NCBI GenBank assembly: GCA_965225715.1
Contig: CBDDBK010000004.1
Location: 496,001-560,000 of the forward strand
DNA length: 64,000 bases
From: CBDDBK01 sp965225715
GTDB lineage: Bacteria; Bacteroidota; Bacteroidia; Cytophagales; Flammeovirgaceae
Direction of reading: 5' to 3'
The position numbers and the translations under genes are program-made. Below the pieces are notes generated by a model. It saw only the letters and a list, made by a program, of their open reading frames with translations, was not told the DNA's origin and ran no database searches. This document shows positions 37,538 through 46,983 of this stretch, in pieces; position 1 is the stretch's first letter; every line of letters starts with the position of its first letter.

Positions 37538-38995
37538 ATGAAAAAATATTTAACAGTATTAATTTTACTCATCTTTTTTATCAGCAGCTGTGACCAGGAA
37601 GAACGTTTTCTAGATGTTAATACGGATCCTTTGGCATCTAATTCAGCTGATGCTAACTTACTATTTCCAGAAGTTTTATTGAATCTTTCTAATACCAGAA
37701 CAGTGGAAAATGTCGGACTTAGTCTTATTTCTCAACACTGGGCTTCTGGTGGTTCTGCAGGAGTTTTTATAAACCCAGAACGCTATACCATTAGTTCATT
37801 TACGGTTGGAAATACATGGGGTAATTATTATGTGGATGGACTAAAAAATCTTTTTCTTGTTATTAGAGATGCTGGAGAAGGTTTTGAAAATACACGTGCT
37901 CAAGCTATAGTTTTGCAAGCTTTTTTTTACCTTAATATAACATGTATATGGGAAGAAGTTCCTTTTACAGAAGCATTAAATCCAGCAGACTTTCCCTCAC
38001 CTAAATTTGATAATCAGAGAGTTGTGCTTGAAGGTATTGTAAAGTTAGTTGATGAAGCTAATACACTTTTTGATGAATCTAGTGTTGCTGTCGAAAATGG
38101 TGATTTATTGTATGGAGGTGATGTTACTTTATGGAGGCGTTTTGGAAATTCTATAAAGCTTAAAGCCTTGATGATGATCTCTAACAGAGATGAACAGGCT
38201 GTTAGTGCGACTATTGCTTCTTTGATGCAAGATCCATTAGTAACTTCATTAGAACATGAAACAGTATTCCAATATTATAATACACCCGGTGATTACAATC
38301 CTCTTTGGGGTGTTTTAAACAATTTTAGTGGCAGTGAAAATCTATTCTTTTCAGCTAATACAACTTTGCTTGATGTTATGTCAAATCTTAGTGATCCAAG
38401 AATCCCAGTTTATTTTACTGAAGGTGACTTAGATCCTGACGGGCAATTTGACGGTATAGATCCTGGGGTAGGTTCTGGAGGTGGTGAATCTGTTGGTGAT
38501 AGAGATTTTGCCTATGTTAGTCCAAATATTATCAGACCAGATGCCCCAGATAGATATATGACGGCTGCTGAAGTCGTATTATTGCAAGCAGAAGCTGCCG
38601 CTAGAGGTATAATATCTGGAGGATTGGCAGAAGCAAATACACTGTATCGTTCAGGTGTCCAACTTGCTTTAGATTATTTTGATGGTACTTTAGCTGCTAT
38701 AAGCGATTCTCTCAAGACAGCTTATATTAGCTCATTACCTAATTTAACAAATACAGGTATTACATCTGCTGTTGAGACAATTAGAATGCAACAATATATT
38801 GAAGTTTTTGGTAGACATACAGAAGCATGGACTCAATGGAGAAGAACAAAGATACCTAATTTGTCTTTGCCAGAACAAGCTACTTTAGGAGATATTATAA
38901 GGCGTTATCCTTGGGCAACTGATGAGGCAGGAGCTAATCCTAATATACCTAATCAGCCGGATTTAGATGAACCTATGTGGTTTGAATCTCTATAA
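37538..38995 (+). CDS. SusD/RagB-family surface lipoprotein
   Basis: The 485-residue lipoprotein has a lipobox ISSC (Cys18), followed by the SusD-like segment FLDVNTDPLASNSADANLLFPEVLLNL and the TPR-like helical core. The C-terminal region reads QQYIEVFGRHTEAWTQWRRT. SusD-like proteins cap the SusC channel and bind substrate at the cell surface. It lies 36 bp after susC and 36 bp before the next lipoprotein gene, indicating one operon. Confidence 0.9.
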   Translation: MKKYLTVLILLIFFISSCDQEERFLDVNTDPLASNSADANLLFPEVLLNLSNTRTVENVGLSLISQHWASGGSAGVFINPERYTISSFTVGNTWGNYYVDGLKNLFLVIRDAGEGFENTRAQAIVLQAFFYLNITCIWEEVPFTEALNPADFPSPKFDNQRVVLEGIVKLVDEANTLFDESSVAVENGDLLYGGDVTLWRRFGNSIKLKALMMISNRDEQAVSATIASLMQDPLVTSLEHETVFQYYNTPGDYNPLWGVLNNFSGSENLFFSANTTLLDVMSNLSDPRIPVYFTEGDLDPDGQFDGIDPGVGSGGGESVGDRDFAYVSPNIIRPDAPDRYMTAAEVVLLQAEAAARGIISGGLAEANTLYRSGVQLALDYFDGTLAAISDSLKTAYISSLPNLTNTGITSAVETIRMQQYIEVFGRHTEAWTQWRRTKIPNLSLPEQATLGDIIRRYPWATDEAGANPNIPNQPDLDEPMWFESL

Positions 38996-39031
38996 AATAA
39001 ATTATTTTTTACTTTAAATTAAGATACAAAT

Positions 39032-39892
39032 ATGAATAATATGACTAAGATTATTATATCGTTTATTTTACTTTTGCTTGCTTCTACGTGTCAATTTGAA
39101 TCTATAGAAGATGAAGATTTAGATCTAACAAATACAAATCCTTTTGTTAGATTTGACCAGAATGATTTAGAAGCTAAAGCTAATGAAGGAGATACTATAA
39201 CTTTGGAAATTGAGTCTCCTTCTTCACTAGAAGAAAGTATCACCGTCCAATATACTGTCACAAGCGATAACGCTGTTTTTGGAACGGATTATACCATAGA
39301 TGGTGCATCTTTGAACGGAAGTACTGTAAGTGGCTCTTTTGTACTTATGCACTTTCCAGATAGCAATGGTTTTTTTAATAGTTTTGACCTTGAACTAATT
39401 TCATTAATAGATAATGTTAACGATGGTGATAAAACTATAACTGTAACCTTAACAAGTGCTAGTGCTTCTGGTGCATCTGTAGATGTAGGACAAGGACCTA
39501 TCAACGGTTCTTCAATAGTTACTTTAGGTGATATTGACTTTTTGATAGACCTTAATGGAACTTATAATAGTGTTAATTGCTTTCCTGATCCTGTAAAAAC
39601 TTCTGTTTGGGTAGAAAGATCCGGAACACCAGGTACTTATGATATTGCTGATTTTACAGGTGGATATTATGGTTTTGCAAGTGCCCCAGATATAGCTGCT
39701 GTTATTGTAACTAAAGGGACAAGTGTTAGTATTGAAGATTTTGATTTTGCGGACGTACTATTATTTAGAGATATTACAGGAACCATAGATCAAAAAACTG
39801 GCGTGATAACATTAAGTTGGACAGAAGAAAGTGGCTTTGGAAATCAGGACGTTCCTGTCGTTTGTTCTACTGTGTTTACACCAGAAGAATAG
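39032..39892 (+). CDS. Surface lipoprotein with Calx-beta-like domain (SusCD operon)
   Basis: The 286-residue protein has a lipobox ending ASTC (Cys20) and a beta-rich mature part: a Calx-beta-like segment (EESITVQYTVTSDNAVFGTDYTIDG, DGDKTITVTL) from about 35 to 155, then a second beta domain unlike a known enzyme. It is the third gene of the susC-susD operon (36 bp after susD), so it is probably an accessory surface protein of that transporter. The first or second methionine could start it; a bidirectional terminator follows. Confidence 0.75.
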   Translation: MNNMTKIIISFILLLLASTCQFESIEDEDLDLTNTNPFVRFDQNDLEAKANEGDTITLEIESPSSLEESITVQYTVTSDNAVFGTDYTIDGASLNGSTVSGSFVLMHFPDSNGFFNSFDLELISLIDNVNDGDKTITVTLTSASASGASVDVGQGPINGSSIVTLGDIDFLIDLNGTYNSVNCFPDPVKTSVWVERSGTPGTYDIADFTGGYYGFASAPDIAAVIVTKGTSVSIEDFDFADVLLFRDITGTIDQKTGVITLSWTEESGFGNQDVPVVCSTVFTPEE

Positions 39893-39904
39893 TTAAATTT
39901 TTAA

Positions 39905-39941
39905 AAAGACCCTAAAAAAATATTTATTTTAGGGTCTTTCT
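39905..39941. terminator. Bidirectional rho-independent terminator between the Sus operon and nusA
   Basis: A perfect 13-bp stem (AAAGACCCTAAAA with TTTTAGGGTCTTT) around a 9-nt loop lies between convergent genes. Confidence 0.9.
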
Positions 39942-39994
39942 TTAATAAGAGGAAAACCTTTTTTATTTTACTCTATTTAAGTATTAATAACAGC

Positions 39995-41254
39995 TTACTG
40001 GTCAAATTCTTTACGTAAAACTTCAAGAACAAAATTTACAGTTTCTTCTTCTAGATCAGTACGTTTAGCTAAATCATTTGGATTGGCAGCTAAAACAGTT
40101 TTAGCTGTATCCAAACCAATTTTTTTAAATTCTTCTACAACCCATTCGTCAATAACATCTAAAAATTCGGATAATTCTACATCTTCTTCTTCTTCAATTT
40201 TTTCTTGAGCAGTAAGCTCTCTAAATAGGTCAATAGCAATGCCTGTCAAACGAGAAGCTAAATTAATATTAATTCCACCTTTGCCTATAGCTAATGAAAT
40301 TTGATCCTTATCTAAAAAAACAGATGCTTTATCTTTACCGGAACCGATTTTGACATTATTAACTAAAGCAGGCGCTAAAGTTCTTTTGATCAATAATTCT
40401 AAATTATCTGAATAATGAATAATATCTATATTCTCTTGACAAACTTCTCTAAGCACAGATCGTATCCGTGAACCATTAATACCTACACAAGCACCCACAG
40501 GATCAACTCGTTCATCATAAGATTCTACAGCTACTTTAGCTCTATCACCAGGCTCTCTAACCACTTTTTTAATCATAATAGTGCCATCCTCTACTTCAGG
40601 TATTTCTGATTCAAAAAGCCGTTTTAAAAACTCAGGAGAAGTTCTTGATAAAACAATTTTAACATTGTTGTTACTAATATCTACTTTGTGAACAACTGCT
40701 TTTAAAATACTCCCCTTTCGAAAATTATCTTTATAAATTTGATTGTTTTTGGGTAAGATAAGCTCATTATTTTCATCATCTAAAATAACAAGCTCTCTAC
40801 TTAAATCTTGATAAACTTCTCCTACAACCAAGTCACCGACCATATCTTTATATTTATCATAAATACTATTAGTCTCTAAATCTCTAATACGTTGAACTAA
40901 AGTTTGATAGGCTGTTTGCACAATTCTCCGTCCAAATATTTTATTAATATTGATAGATTCTGTAACTTCTTCACCAACTTCAAAATCAGGCTCTATTTTA
41001 TGGGCTTCAGATAAACGCAATTGATCTGTTTCATCAAAATTAGGAGCATCATCTTCTACAATAGTTCTAAACCTTAAAACTTCTAAGTCCCCTTTATCTA
41101 CATTGATAATAATATCAAAATTTTTATCTGTACCAAATTTTCGCTTAATCATATTCCGAAAAACATCTTGTAAAATACGCATCATCGTAGGATGGTCAAT
41201 ATTTTTTGATGATATATAGTCTGAAAAAGCTTGTATAAGTGTAGAATCATTCAT
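39995..41254 (-). CDS. nusA: Transcription termination/antitermination factor NusA
   Basis: Binds RNA polymerase and nascent RNA to control pausing, termination and antitermination. The 419 residues have the N-terminal polymerase-binding domain (1-125), an S1 domain (about 130-200, GDLVVGEVYQ) and two KH domains (about 230-345), with VGACVGINGSRIRSVLREV and ISLAIGKGGININLASRLTG. A short C-terminal helical region follows (QEKIEEEED ... EVLRKEFDQ). The length is typical of Bacteroidota. It lies 95 bp after rimP, but infB, its usual next neighbour, is absent; the Sus operon converges instead. Confidence 0.95.
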   Translation of the reverse strand: MNDSTLIQAFSDYISSKNIDHPTMMRILQDVFRNMIKRKFGTDKNFDIIINVDKGDLEVLRFRTIVEDDAPNFDETDQLRLSEAHKIEPDFEVGEEVTESININKIFGRRIVQTAYQTLVQRIRDLETNSIYDKYKDMVGDLVVGEVYQDLSRELVILDDENNELILPKNNQIYKDNFRKGSILKAVVHKVDISNNNVKIVLSRTSPEFLKRLFESEIPEVEDGTIMIKKVVREPGDRAKVAVESYDERVDPVGACVGINGSRIRSVLREVCQENIDIIHYSDNLELLIKRTLAPALVNNVKIGSGKDKASVFLDKDQISLAIGKGGININLASRLTGIAIDLFRELTAQEKIEEEEDVELSEFLDVIDEWVVEEFKKIGLDTAKTVLAANPNDLAKRTDLEEETVNFVLEVLRKEFDQ

Positions 41255-41349
41255 AATTTTTATCTTTTAAACCAAATAAGATAGAAAATATTTAATATTT
41301 ACTGATATTAAAAATTTATGAAACCGTATAAAATGCTTGATGTAAATAT

Positions 41350-41814
41350 TTATAGTTTTGGAATAATCACTGTTTGTTTAATATTTTTAAAATCAATAAT
41401 TTGTATGGTATTTTTTTTGTTTTTTTGGGTTGTATTTTTTTGTTGTACAGATATATTTTCAGTTGTAAGATCAACAAGTTGACCTTGGGAAACCCTGCCA
41501 TTTTTAAGCACAACCTTAACTTCTTGGTTTAGATTTTTTTTATACTGACGAAAAAGTTTAAGTGCCTGTCCAATTCCTGATGAGGTTACTTCTAAATTAT
41601 AATCTTGAGATAATTGCAATTCATCTAAATGAAATCTTATGATTTTACTCGTCGATACACAATCGTCTAAACTAACCCTAAGATCGCTATCTAAAATAAC
41701 AATTATAGAAGTTGTTTTACGTTTAATAATCTTAATATCAACTATAAATAAATAATTATCTTTAAAGGACTTAAGAGTCCATTTTTCTATTTTATCTCTT
41801 AAAGAATCCATCAT
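41350..41814 (-). CDS. rimP: Ribosome maturation factor RimP
   Basis: Assists 30S subunit maturation. The 154 residues match RimP: an N-terminal domain with SLDDCVSTSKIIRFHLDE and YNLEVTSSGIG, and a C-terminal SH3-like domain with VVLKNGRVSQGQLVDLTTENI. It is in the usual order with nusA (95 bp downstream). The strong terminator upstream separates it from rodA. Confidence 0.9.
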   Translation of the reverse strand: MMDSLRDKIEKWTLKSFKDNYLFIVDIKIIKRKTTSIIVILDSDLRVSLDDCVSTSKIIRFHLDELQLSQDYNLEVTSSGIGQALKLFRQYKKNLNQEVKVVLKNGRVSQGQLVDLTTENISVQQKNTTQKNKKNTIQIIDFKNIKQTVIIPKL

Positions 41815-41847
41815 AATTTATAGTTAAACGACTGTAATATTAAAATA

Positions 41848-41881
41848 AAATAAGGTGGAGAAACCAATCACCACCTTATTT
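41848..41881 (-). terminator. Rho-independent terminator downstream of rodA
   Basis: An 11-bp stem (AAATAAGGTGG with CCACCTTATTT) around a 12-nt loop, followed on the minus strand by a T-rich tail. It separates rodA from rimP. Confidence 0.8.
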
Positions 41882-42028
41882 CTATATACCATAATATATG
41901 AAATGAAAGTAAATTATAACACAGGTGAAACATAATATAAGCAATTATGAAACACTATACAAAGGTAAGTGTTTTTTTACTCTTTTTTATTTTTTTACTA
42001 CTTTTAAGTGTACCTCTAAAAAGGTTAC

Positions 42029-43285
42029 TTACTTATTCATTCTAATAAAAATAAAAAGTAAAATGGTAGATGCCCATAAAGATGAGCCTCCATAGCTCAC
42101 ATAAGGCAAAGGAATACCAATAACGGGAAAGAGACCTACAGTCATCATGATATTGATAACGTAATGGAATAAGAGTATACCTACTACTGCATAACCATAT
42201 ATACGATTTGAAGAACTTTTTTGTTTTTCCGATAAAATGACCAAGCGATAAATCAATCCAAAAGCAACTATTAAAAATAAAATACTTCCAAACCAGCCAT
42301 ATTCTTCACCTATAGTACAAAAAATAAAATCGGTACTTTGGTCAGGGATAAAATCATACTTTGTTTGGGTACCTTTCAAAAAACCTTTTCCCCAAATACC
42401 GCCAGAACCAATAGCAATTTTAGATTGAGTAACTTGCCAGCCAGCACCTGTTGGGTCAATATTAGGAGAAAATAAAACCTCTATGCGTCTTTTTTGATAT
42501 GGTTTAAGAACTTCGTTTAAAATAAAACCTTCACTTGAAACCAATAAAATACTGATAAGAGATGTAATAGTAAACAAACGGACTAATTTTTTGTTTTTTC
42601 TATAAAAATAAACTAAAACCAGCCAAAGTCCAATAATAGAAGCTATAATAAAATTGATGTTTTGACTTCCCAGAAATAAAGTTGTCAAAAAAAGCATTAA
42701 CAAAAATATAGATCCTATGATGATTGATTTTGAAAAACCTTCTCGGAAAAGGGGAACAATAAATCCTGAAAATACCAATGCTGATCCTGTATCACCTTGA
42801 GCAATAATAAGTAAGGCAGGAAAACTGATCATTAATAAAGATACCATAATGGGTAAAAAACGATCCAGTTTTATCTGATAATGCCCTAAATATTTTGATA
42901 GGGCTAAAGCTACAGCTACTTTGGCAAATTCGCTGGGCTGGATCTTTATAAAACCCAAATTAAACCACGATCGAGACCCCGCTATTTCATAGCCAAACAA
43001 TAAAACGCCCACCAAAAAAATGACAATAACAACATAAACAATAAAACCGATATGGTTAAAAAAGACAACGTTAAAAGAAAAAATGATTCCAATTAAAATT
43101 AAAGCACTTCCAATCCATAACAGTTGTTTGATATGCCGGTTGGTTATATCAAAAAATGAATCTGAGAATTGATCAGCCCCATAGATTGAAGAATAAATAT
43201 TGATCCAGCCAATAATCAGTAAAGCAAAATATAAGCCTACGCTTATCCAGTCAATATTTTTTATAAATTCGCCCCTTTTAGACAT
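42029..43285 (-). CDS. rodA: Rod-shape-determining glycosyltransferase RodA
   Basis: A membrane SEDS-family peptidoglycan glycosyltransferase that works with a class B penicillin-binding protein in cell elongation. The 418 residues have about ten membrane helices. Conserved segments include GSRSWFNLGFIKIQPSEFAK, the periplasmic loop FIPDQSTDFIFCTIGEE and PVIGIPLPYVSYGGSS. RodA is favoured over FtsW because of the RodA-like GSRSWFNLG and IQPSEFAK context and a length of ~420. The neighbours (rimP, nrnA) are not cell-division genes. A 14-bp palindrome lies about 60 nt upstream of the start. Confidence 0.9.
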   Translation of the reverse strand: MSKRGEFIKNIDWISVGLYFALLIIGWINIYSSIYGADQFSDSFFDITNRHIKQLLWIGSALILIGIIFSFNVVFFNHIGFIVYVVIVIFLVGVLLFGYEIAGSRSWFNLGFIKIQPSEFAKVAVALALSKYLGHYQIKLDRFLPIMVSLLMISFPALLIIAQGDTGSALVFSGFIVPLFREGFSKSIIIGSIFLLMLFLTTLFLGSQNINFIIASIIGLWLVLVYFYRKNKKLVRLFTITSLISILLVSSEGFILNEVLKPYQKRRIEVLFSPNIDPTGAGWQVTQSKIAIGSGGIWGKGFLKGTQTKYDFIPDQSTDFIFCTIGEEYGWFGSILFLIVAFGLIYRLVILSEKQKSSSNRIYGYAVVGILLFHYVINIMMTVGLFPVIGIPLPYVSYGGSSLWASTILLFIFIRMNK

Positions 43286-43344
43286 GTGTTGTATAGAGTA
43301 TTACACAAGTAATGATAAAATTGAAAAAACAGCCTAAAATAGAT

Positions 43345-43358
43345 TATCTTGCAAGATA
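43345..43358. promoter_or_regulatory. Perfect 14-bp palindrome upstream of rodA
   Basis: TATCTTGCAAGATA is its own reverse complement. It lies about 60-73 nt upstream of the rodA start and could be an operator, but no regulator can be named. It could also be chance in AT-rich DNA. Confidence 0.3.
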
Positions 43359-43790
43359 CGAATCTCAAAGTATTTTTTATTAAAAAAAATAGCTGCAAAA
43401 TGGTAAAAAACATTAAGGCTGCCGGATTCTCCTTTTAACAACTAAGACCTATGTTTTTTCAAATCATTTAAGGCTTGATTTGGACATTTAAACTATTTTT
43501 TTGGATAGATTACAGAAAGACAAAAATAATTATTACTTGTGTAATATTATCTGATTTTATTTATATCCAATAGTTTAGTGTTTTTTTTAATTTTCATAAT
43601 CAAATATTTATACTTTTCAGTATTTTAATTTAGTGAATTGGTTTTCAATATTTTAATTTTATTTATTTCTAATTCATAGTTTTTAATATTTAATTATTGT
43701 TATATGAAGTTATAATATTAAATAATATTAAATTAAATTCGCTTTATAATTAAATCATTAAAATTTGCAAGTTAGACTAAAGATACCAAA
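43359..43790. other. AT-rich intergenic stretch without recognisable features
   Basis: No open frame, terminator or repeat copy stands out here. The segment near 43596 (ATAATCAAATATTTATAC) recalls the interior of the M1 element, but the match is short. It ends at an IS630 relic. Confidence 0.5.
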
Positions 43791-44009
43791 ATGTATAAGA
43801 ATGTTAGTATGATCCTTTTCTTAGACTTAGGAGATAGTATAAAAACTATTCGCTTATGTTTGGATCTTGATGACAACAGACACGTTTTTTTACCTCCTTA
43901 TAGTCCGAATCTAAATTTAATAAAGCATTTATGGAAGTTTTTAAAGAAGGAGCTACCAATTTTAGTGACCTTTAATTTCCAAAAATTGCAGCCTCCAAAT
44001 ACTTCTTAA
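43791..44009 (+). pseudogene. IS630-family transposase C-terminal remnant
   Basis: A 72-residue fragment with the DDE motif segment HVFLPPYSPNLNLIKHLWKFLKKEL. The residue after NLNLI, normally the catalytic Glu (NLNLIE), is Lys here. All upstream domains are missing, so it is a dead relic. It is distinct from the other IS630 copy at 52357-53428, whose equivalent region reads ELNPAER. Confidence 0.7.
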
Positions 44010-44161
44010 AATATTTCAAGTTTCCCTTTTCTTAGCATATTAGCATAGTTATTATATTTTCATATATCAACCTAATGTAAATAGACTTAAAAAAATTCAA
44101 AAACTTATTGAAATTAAATCTTAGGTTTAATATTAAAGATGACTAACCACACAACCATTAT

Positions 44162-45199
44162 ATGTCTTATAAAAAAATTAGAATAGATGATCTAAAGCTA
44201 TTGTTAGAAACACCTAAACATATTGTACTGATACCACACAGTCGTCCTGATCCAGATGCTTTAGGTTCTGTTTTAGCTCTAAATCATATTTTCAAAAATA
44301 TACATACAATTAAAATTATTGCTCCAACCCCCTATCCAGCATTTTTAAAATGGATGCCCGGAGAAGACCAAATTATCATTCATAGGAAAAATCAAAATCA
44401 TAACCTATGTCAAAAATATATTAAAGATGCAGATTTAATCTTTTGTGTAGATTTCTCTAATACCAGTCGTTTAGAAGGTTTAGAAGCTATAGTAAATGAA
44501 GAACGAAATAAAGATAAAATCGTTAATATAGATCATCATGAAAATCCGGTAGATTTTGCAGATTTTCTTTATCTAAACCCTAAAGCTTCTGCAAGTGCCG
44601 AACTCGTTTATTATTTCACTCATGATATAAACTTTCAAGATAAAATAGATGTGACCTATTACGAGCTAATTTATGCAGGTATTATGGTTGATACAGGATC
44701 TTTTAAGTTTAAAAGTACTACAAGTCAAGTTCATGATATCGCCAGTAAGGCTATTCAAGCAGGCACAAATACCAATAAGATTCATCGAAATATTTACGAT
44801 TCCTACAGCTTAGGTAGAATTAAAATGTTAGGCTATATACTTTCGGAAAAATTGGTTTTTATCGAAAAATATAAAACAACCTATTTTTCTTTATCAGAAC
44901 AGGAACAAATAAAATTTTCAAGTCAAATAGGTGATACAGAAGGATTTGTAAATTATGGACTAAGTCTAAAAGGTACTCAATTAGCTGTCATTTTAATTCA
45001 AAGAGACAATCATGTCAAGTTTTCTTTCCGTTCTGTAGATAACTTAGACGTATCTAATTTTGCAAAATTATACTTCAATGGAGGAGGACATAAAAATGCA
45101 TCAGCAGGAAAGTTAAACATATCTCTAGATGAAGCAATAAACTACTTTCAAGAAAAATTAGAACTTTATTTAAAAGATTATTTCACCAATAACATATAA
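44162..45199 (+). CDS. nrnA: Bifunctional oligoribonuclease/PAP phosphatase (DHH family, NrnA-type)
   Basis: Degrades short oligoribonucleotides and dephosphorylates 3'-phosphoadenosine phosphate. The 345-residue protein has the DHH phosphoesterase metal motifs: HSRPDPDALGS (His26, Asp30, Asp32), CVDFSN (Asp97), NIDHHEN (Asp124-His125-His126), GIMVDTGSF and the C-terminal DHHA1 signature GGGHKNAS. The ATG at 44162 is clear. A GH3-family gene follows after 38 bp, so they may form an operon. Confidence 0.85.
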   Translation: MSYKKIRIDDLKLLLETPKHIVLIPHSRPDPDALGSVLALNHIFKNIHTIKIIAPTPYPAFLKWMPGEDQIIIHRKNQNHNLCQKYIKDADLIFCVDFSNTSRLEGLEAIVNEERNKDKIVNIDHHENPVDFADFLYLNPKASASAELVYYFTHDINFQDKIDVTYYELIYAGIMVDTGSFKFKSTTSQVHDIASKAIQAGTNTNKIHRNIYDSYSLGRIKMLGYILSEKLVFIEKYKTTYFSLSEQEQIKFSSQIGDTEGFVNYGLSLKGTQLAVILIQRDNHVKFSFRSVDNLDVSNFAKLYFNGGGHKNASAGKLNISLDEAINYFQEKLELYLKDYFTNNI

Positions 45200-45237
45200 A
45201 ATATTATTTTATAATTCGATTTAATTAAAATATTGAT

Positions 45238-46755
45238 ATGCAAATTTTTAATTCTATTTTAATCGAAACATTAAAACGTAGAATCAAAAGAATAGAAAAG
45301 TTTATGTTTTTCCCTGAGCAAGTTCAAGAAAACCAATTTTTTTATCTTATTAAGAAAGCTCAAAATACAAAATGGGGTAAAAAATACGATTATAATTCAA
45401 TAAGAAATATATCTGATTATCAAAACCGTGTACCTATTTCTACTTATGAAGACTTATACCCTTATATTCATAGAATATTAGCTGGAGAGGCTAATGTTTT
45501 ATGGTCTGAATCCATTCATTGTTTTTCTAAATCATCTGGTACCACCAATAATAAAAGTAAATATATTCCTGTTTCAAAACAGGCCATACATGCTTCTCAT
45601 TACCAAGGTGGTAAAGATATGTTAGCTTTATATTTTAATAACTATCCTAAAAGTCACTTTTTATCTGGGAAAAGTTTAAGCATTTCGGGTTCTTTAGAAA
45701 TAAATCCTTACAATTCTAAAACCATTTGTGGCGATATTTCAGCTATTTTAACCAAAAATTTACCTTTTTGGGTAACTCAAAAACGCATTCCAACTCTTAA
45801 AATCACATTATTAAAAGATTGGGAAGAGAAAATTGGAAAAATAGCTAAAATGTATCTTAACACTAATGTCACATGTTTTGTTGGCGTACCAACATGGATA
45901 ATTGTTTTATTAAAGCATATTTTAGAACACACCGGTAAAAGTTATATTTCTGAAATTTGGAAAAATATTGAGGTTTTTTTTCACGGTGCTATTGCTTTTT
46001 CACCCTATCGTAAAACATTTAAAGATTTAGTTGGCAATGATTTACGATATGTTGAAACCTATAATGCTTCGGAAGGTTTTTTTGGTATTCAAGATCAAAG
46101 CGATAATGACTCCATGTTATTAATGTTGGATTATGGTATTTTTTATGAATTTATACCTTTAGAAAACATCCACGAATTTCAACCTCAAACCCTAACTTTA
46201 GACCAAATAGAAATTGGTAAAATATACTCGATGATTATAAGTACAAATGCGGGTTTATGGCGCTATGCCATTGGAGATACAATACGTTTTACCGAAAAAA
46301 AACCTTACCGATTCAAAATTGTAGGACGTACAAAACATTACATCAATGCCTTCGGAGAAGAATTAATGATAGAAAACGCAGAAGAAGCTATTCGAATTAC
46401 TTGCGAAGAAACCCAAACAAGCATTGATGAGTTTACAGCTGCACCAACTTACCTCAACCAAAATCAAAAAGGTTATCATGAGTGGCTTATTGAATTTTCA
46501 AAATCACCAAAATCTCTTGATCATTTAAAACATTTTACCTATATTTTAGATAATGAACTAAAAAAACTTAACTCTGACTACGAAGCAAAACGTCAAAAAA
46601 ATTTAGCTCTTCTGGCACCTGTAGTTAGAGTAGTACCTGAAGGTACATTTTATCGATGGCTAAAAAAGCAAAAAAAGTTGGGCGGGCAACATAAAGTACC
46701 ACGCTTATCAAATAATAGACGTATTGTAGAAGACGTTTTGAAAATGCTAAGGTAA
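45238..46755 (+). CDS. GH3 auxin-responsive-promoter family protein (acyl-adenylate/amino-acid ligase-like)
   Basis: The 505-residue protein belongs to the GH3 family of the ANL adenylate-forming superfamily. Visible segments are KSSGTTNNKSKYIPVS (the ATP-binding P-loop-like motif), ETYNASEGFFGIQD, GLWRYAIGDTIRFT and the C-terminal FKIVGRTKHYINAFGEEL. Plant GH3 enzymes join amino acids to acyl acids. Bacterial members are widespread in Bacteroidota without a defined substrate. It follows nrnA by 38 bp. The downstream gap holds two repeat copies in opposite orientation. Confidence 0.8.
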   Translation: MQIFNSILIETLKRRIKRIEKFMFFPEQVQENQFFYLIKKAQNTKWGKKYDYNSIRNISDYQNRVPISTYEDLYPYIHRILAGEANVLWSESIHCFSKSSGTTNNKSKYIPVSKQAIHASHYQGGKDMLALYFNNYPKSHFLSGKSLSISGSLEINPYNSKTICGDISAILTKNLPFWVTQKRIPTLKITLLKDWEEKIGKIAKMYLNTNVTCFVGVPTWIIVLLKHILEHTGKSYISEIWKNIEVFFHGAIAFSPYRKTFKDLVGNDLRYVETYNASEGFFGIQDQSDNDSMLLMLDYGIFYEFIPLENIHEFQPQTLTLDQIEIGKIYSMIISTNAGLWRYAIGDTIRFTEKKPYRFKIVGRTKHYINAFGEELMIENAEEAIRITCEETQTSIDEFTAAPTYLNQNQKGYHEWLIEFSKSPKSLDHLKHFTYILDNELKKLNSDYEAKRQKNLALLAPVVRVVPEGTFYRWLKKQKKLGGQHKVPRLSNNRRIVEDVLKMLR

Positions 46756-46782
46756 AAAAATAAAAAAGGACTGTTTTGCCAT

Positions 46783-46875
46783 TATACTCAGATTACTTGA
46801 AAAAGAGCATTTTTCGGATTCTAACCTATTGGTATTGAAAATAAATTTTTCACAAAATAAAATAGCTTTGCTATA
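46783..46875 (+). repeat. Dispersed ~85-bp intergenic repeat, copy R5
   Basis: Reads TATACTCAGATTACTTGAAA, then CCTATTGGTATTGAAAATAA and ends AGCTTTGCTATA. It is followed immediately by copy R6 in reverse orientation, making an inverted pair before the toxin-antitoxin-like genes. Confidence 0.7.
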
Positions 46876-46879
46876 TCTA

Positions 46880-46969
46880 TAATTTATATTATCTTCATTT
46901 TAGAAATATAGTCGTTTTTAAAATCAATAAGTTAAAATCTCAAAAATCCTTTTTTAAGTCAAGCAACTA
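46880..46969 (-). repeat. Dispersed ~85-bp intergenic repeat, copy R6
   Basis: Recognised by AAAATCAATAAGTTAAAATC and TCAAAAATCCTTTTTTAAGT. Together with R5 it fills the gap between the GH3 gene and the ImmA-like gene, whose TTG start is only 15 bp downstream. Confidence 0.65.
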
Positions 46970-46983
46970 ATAAATTAATATTC

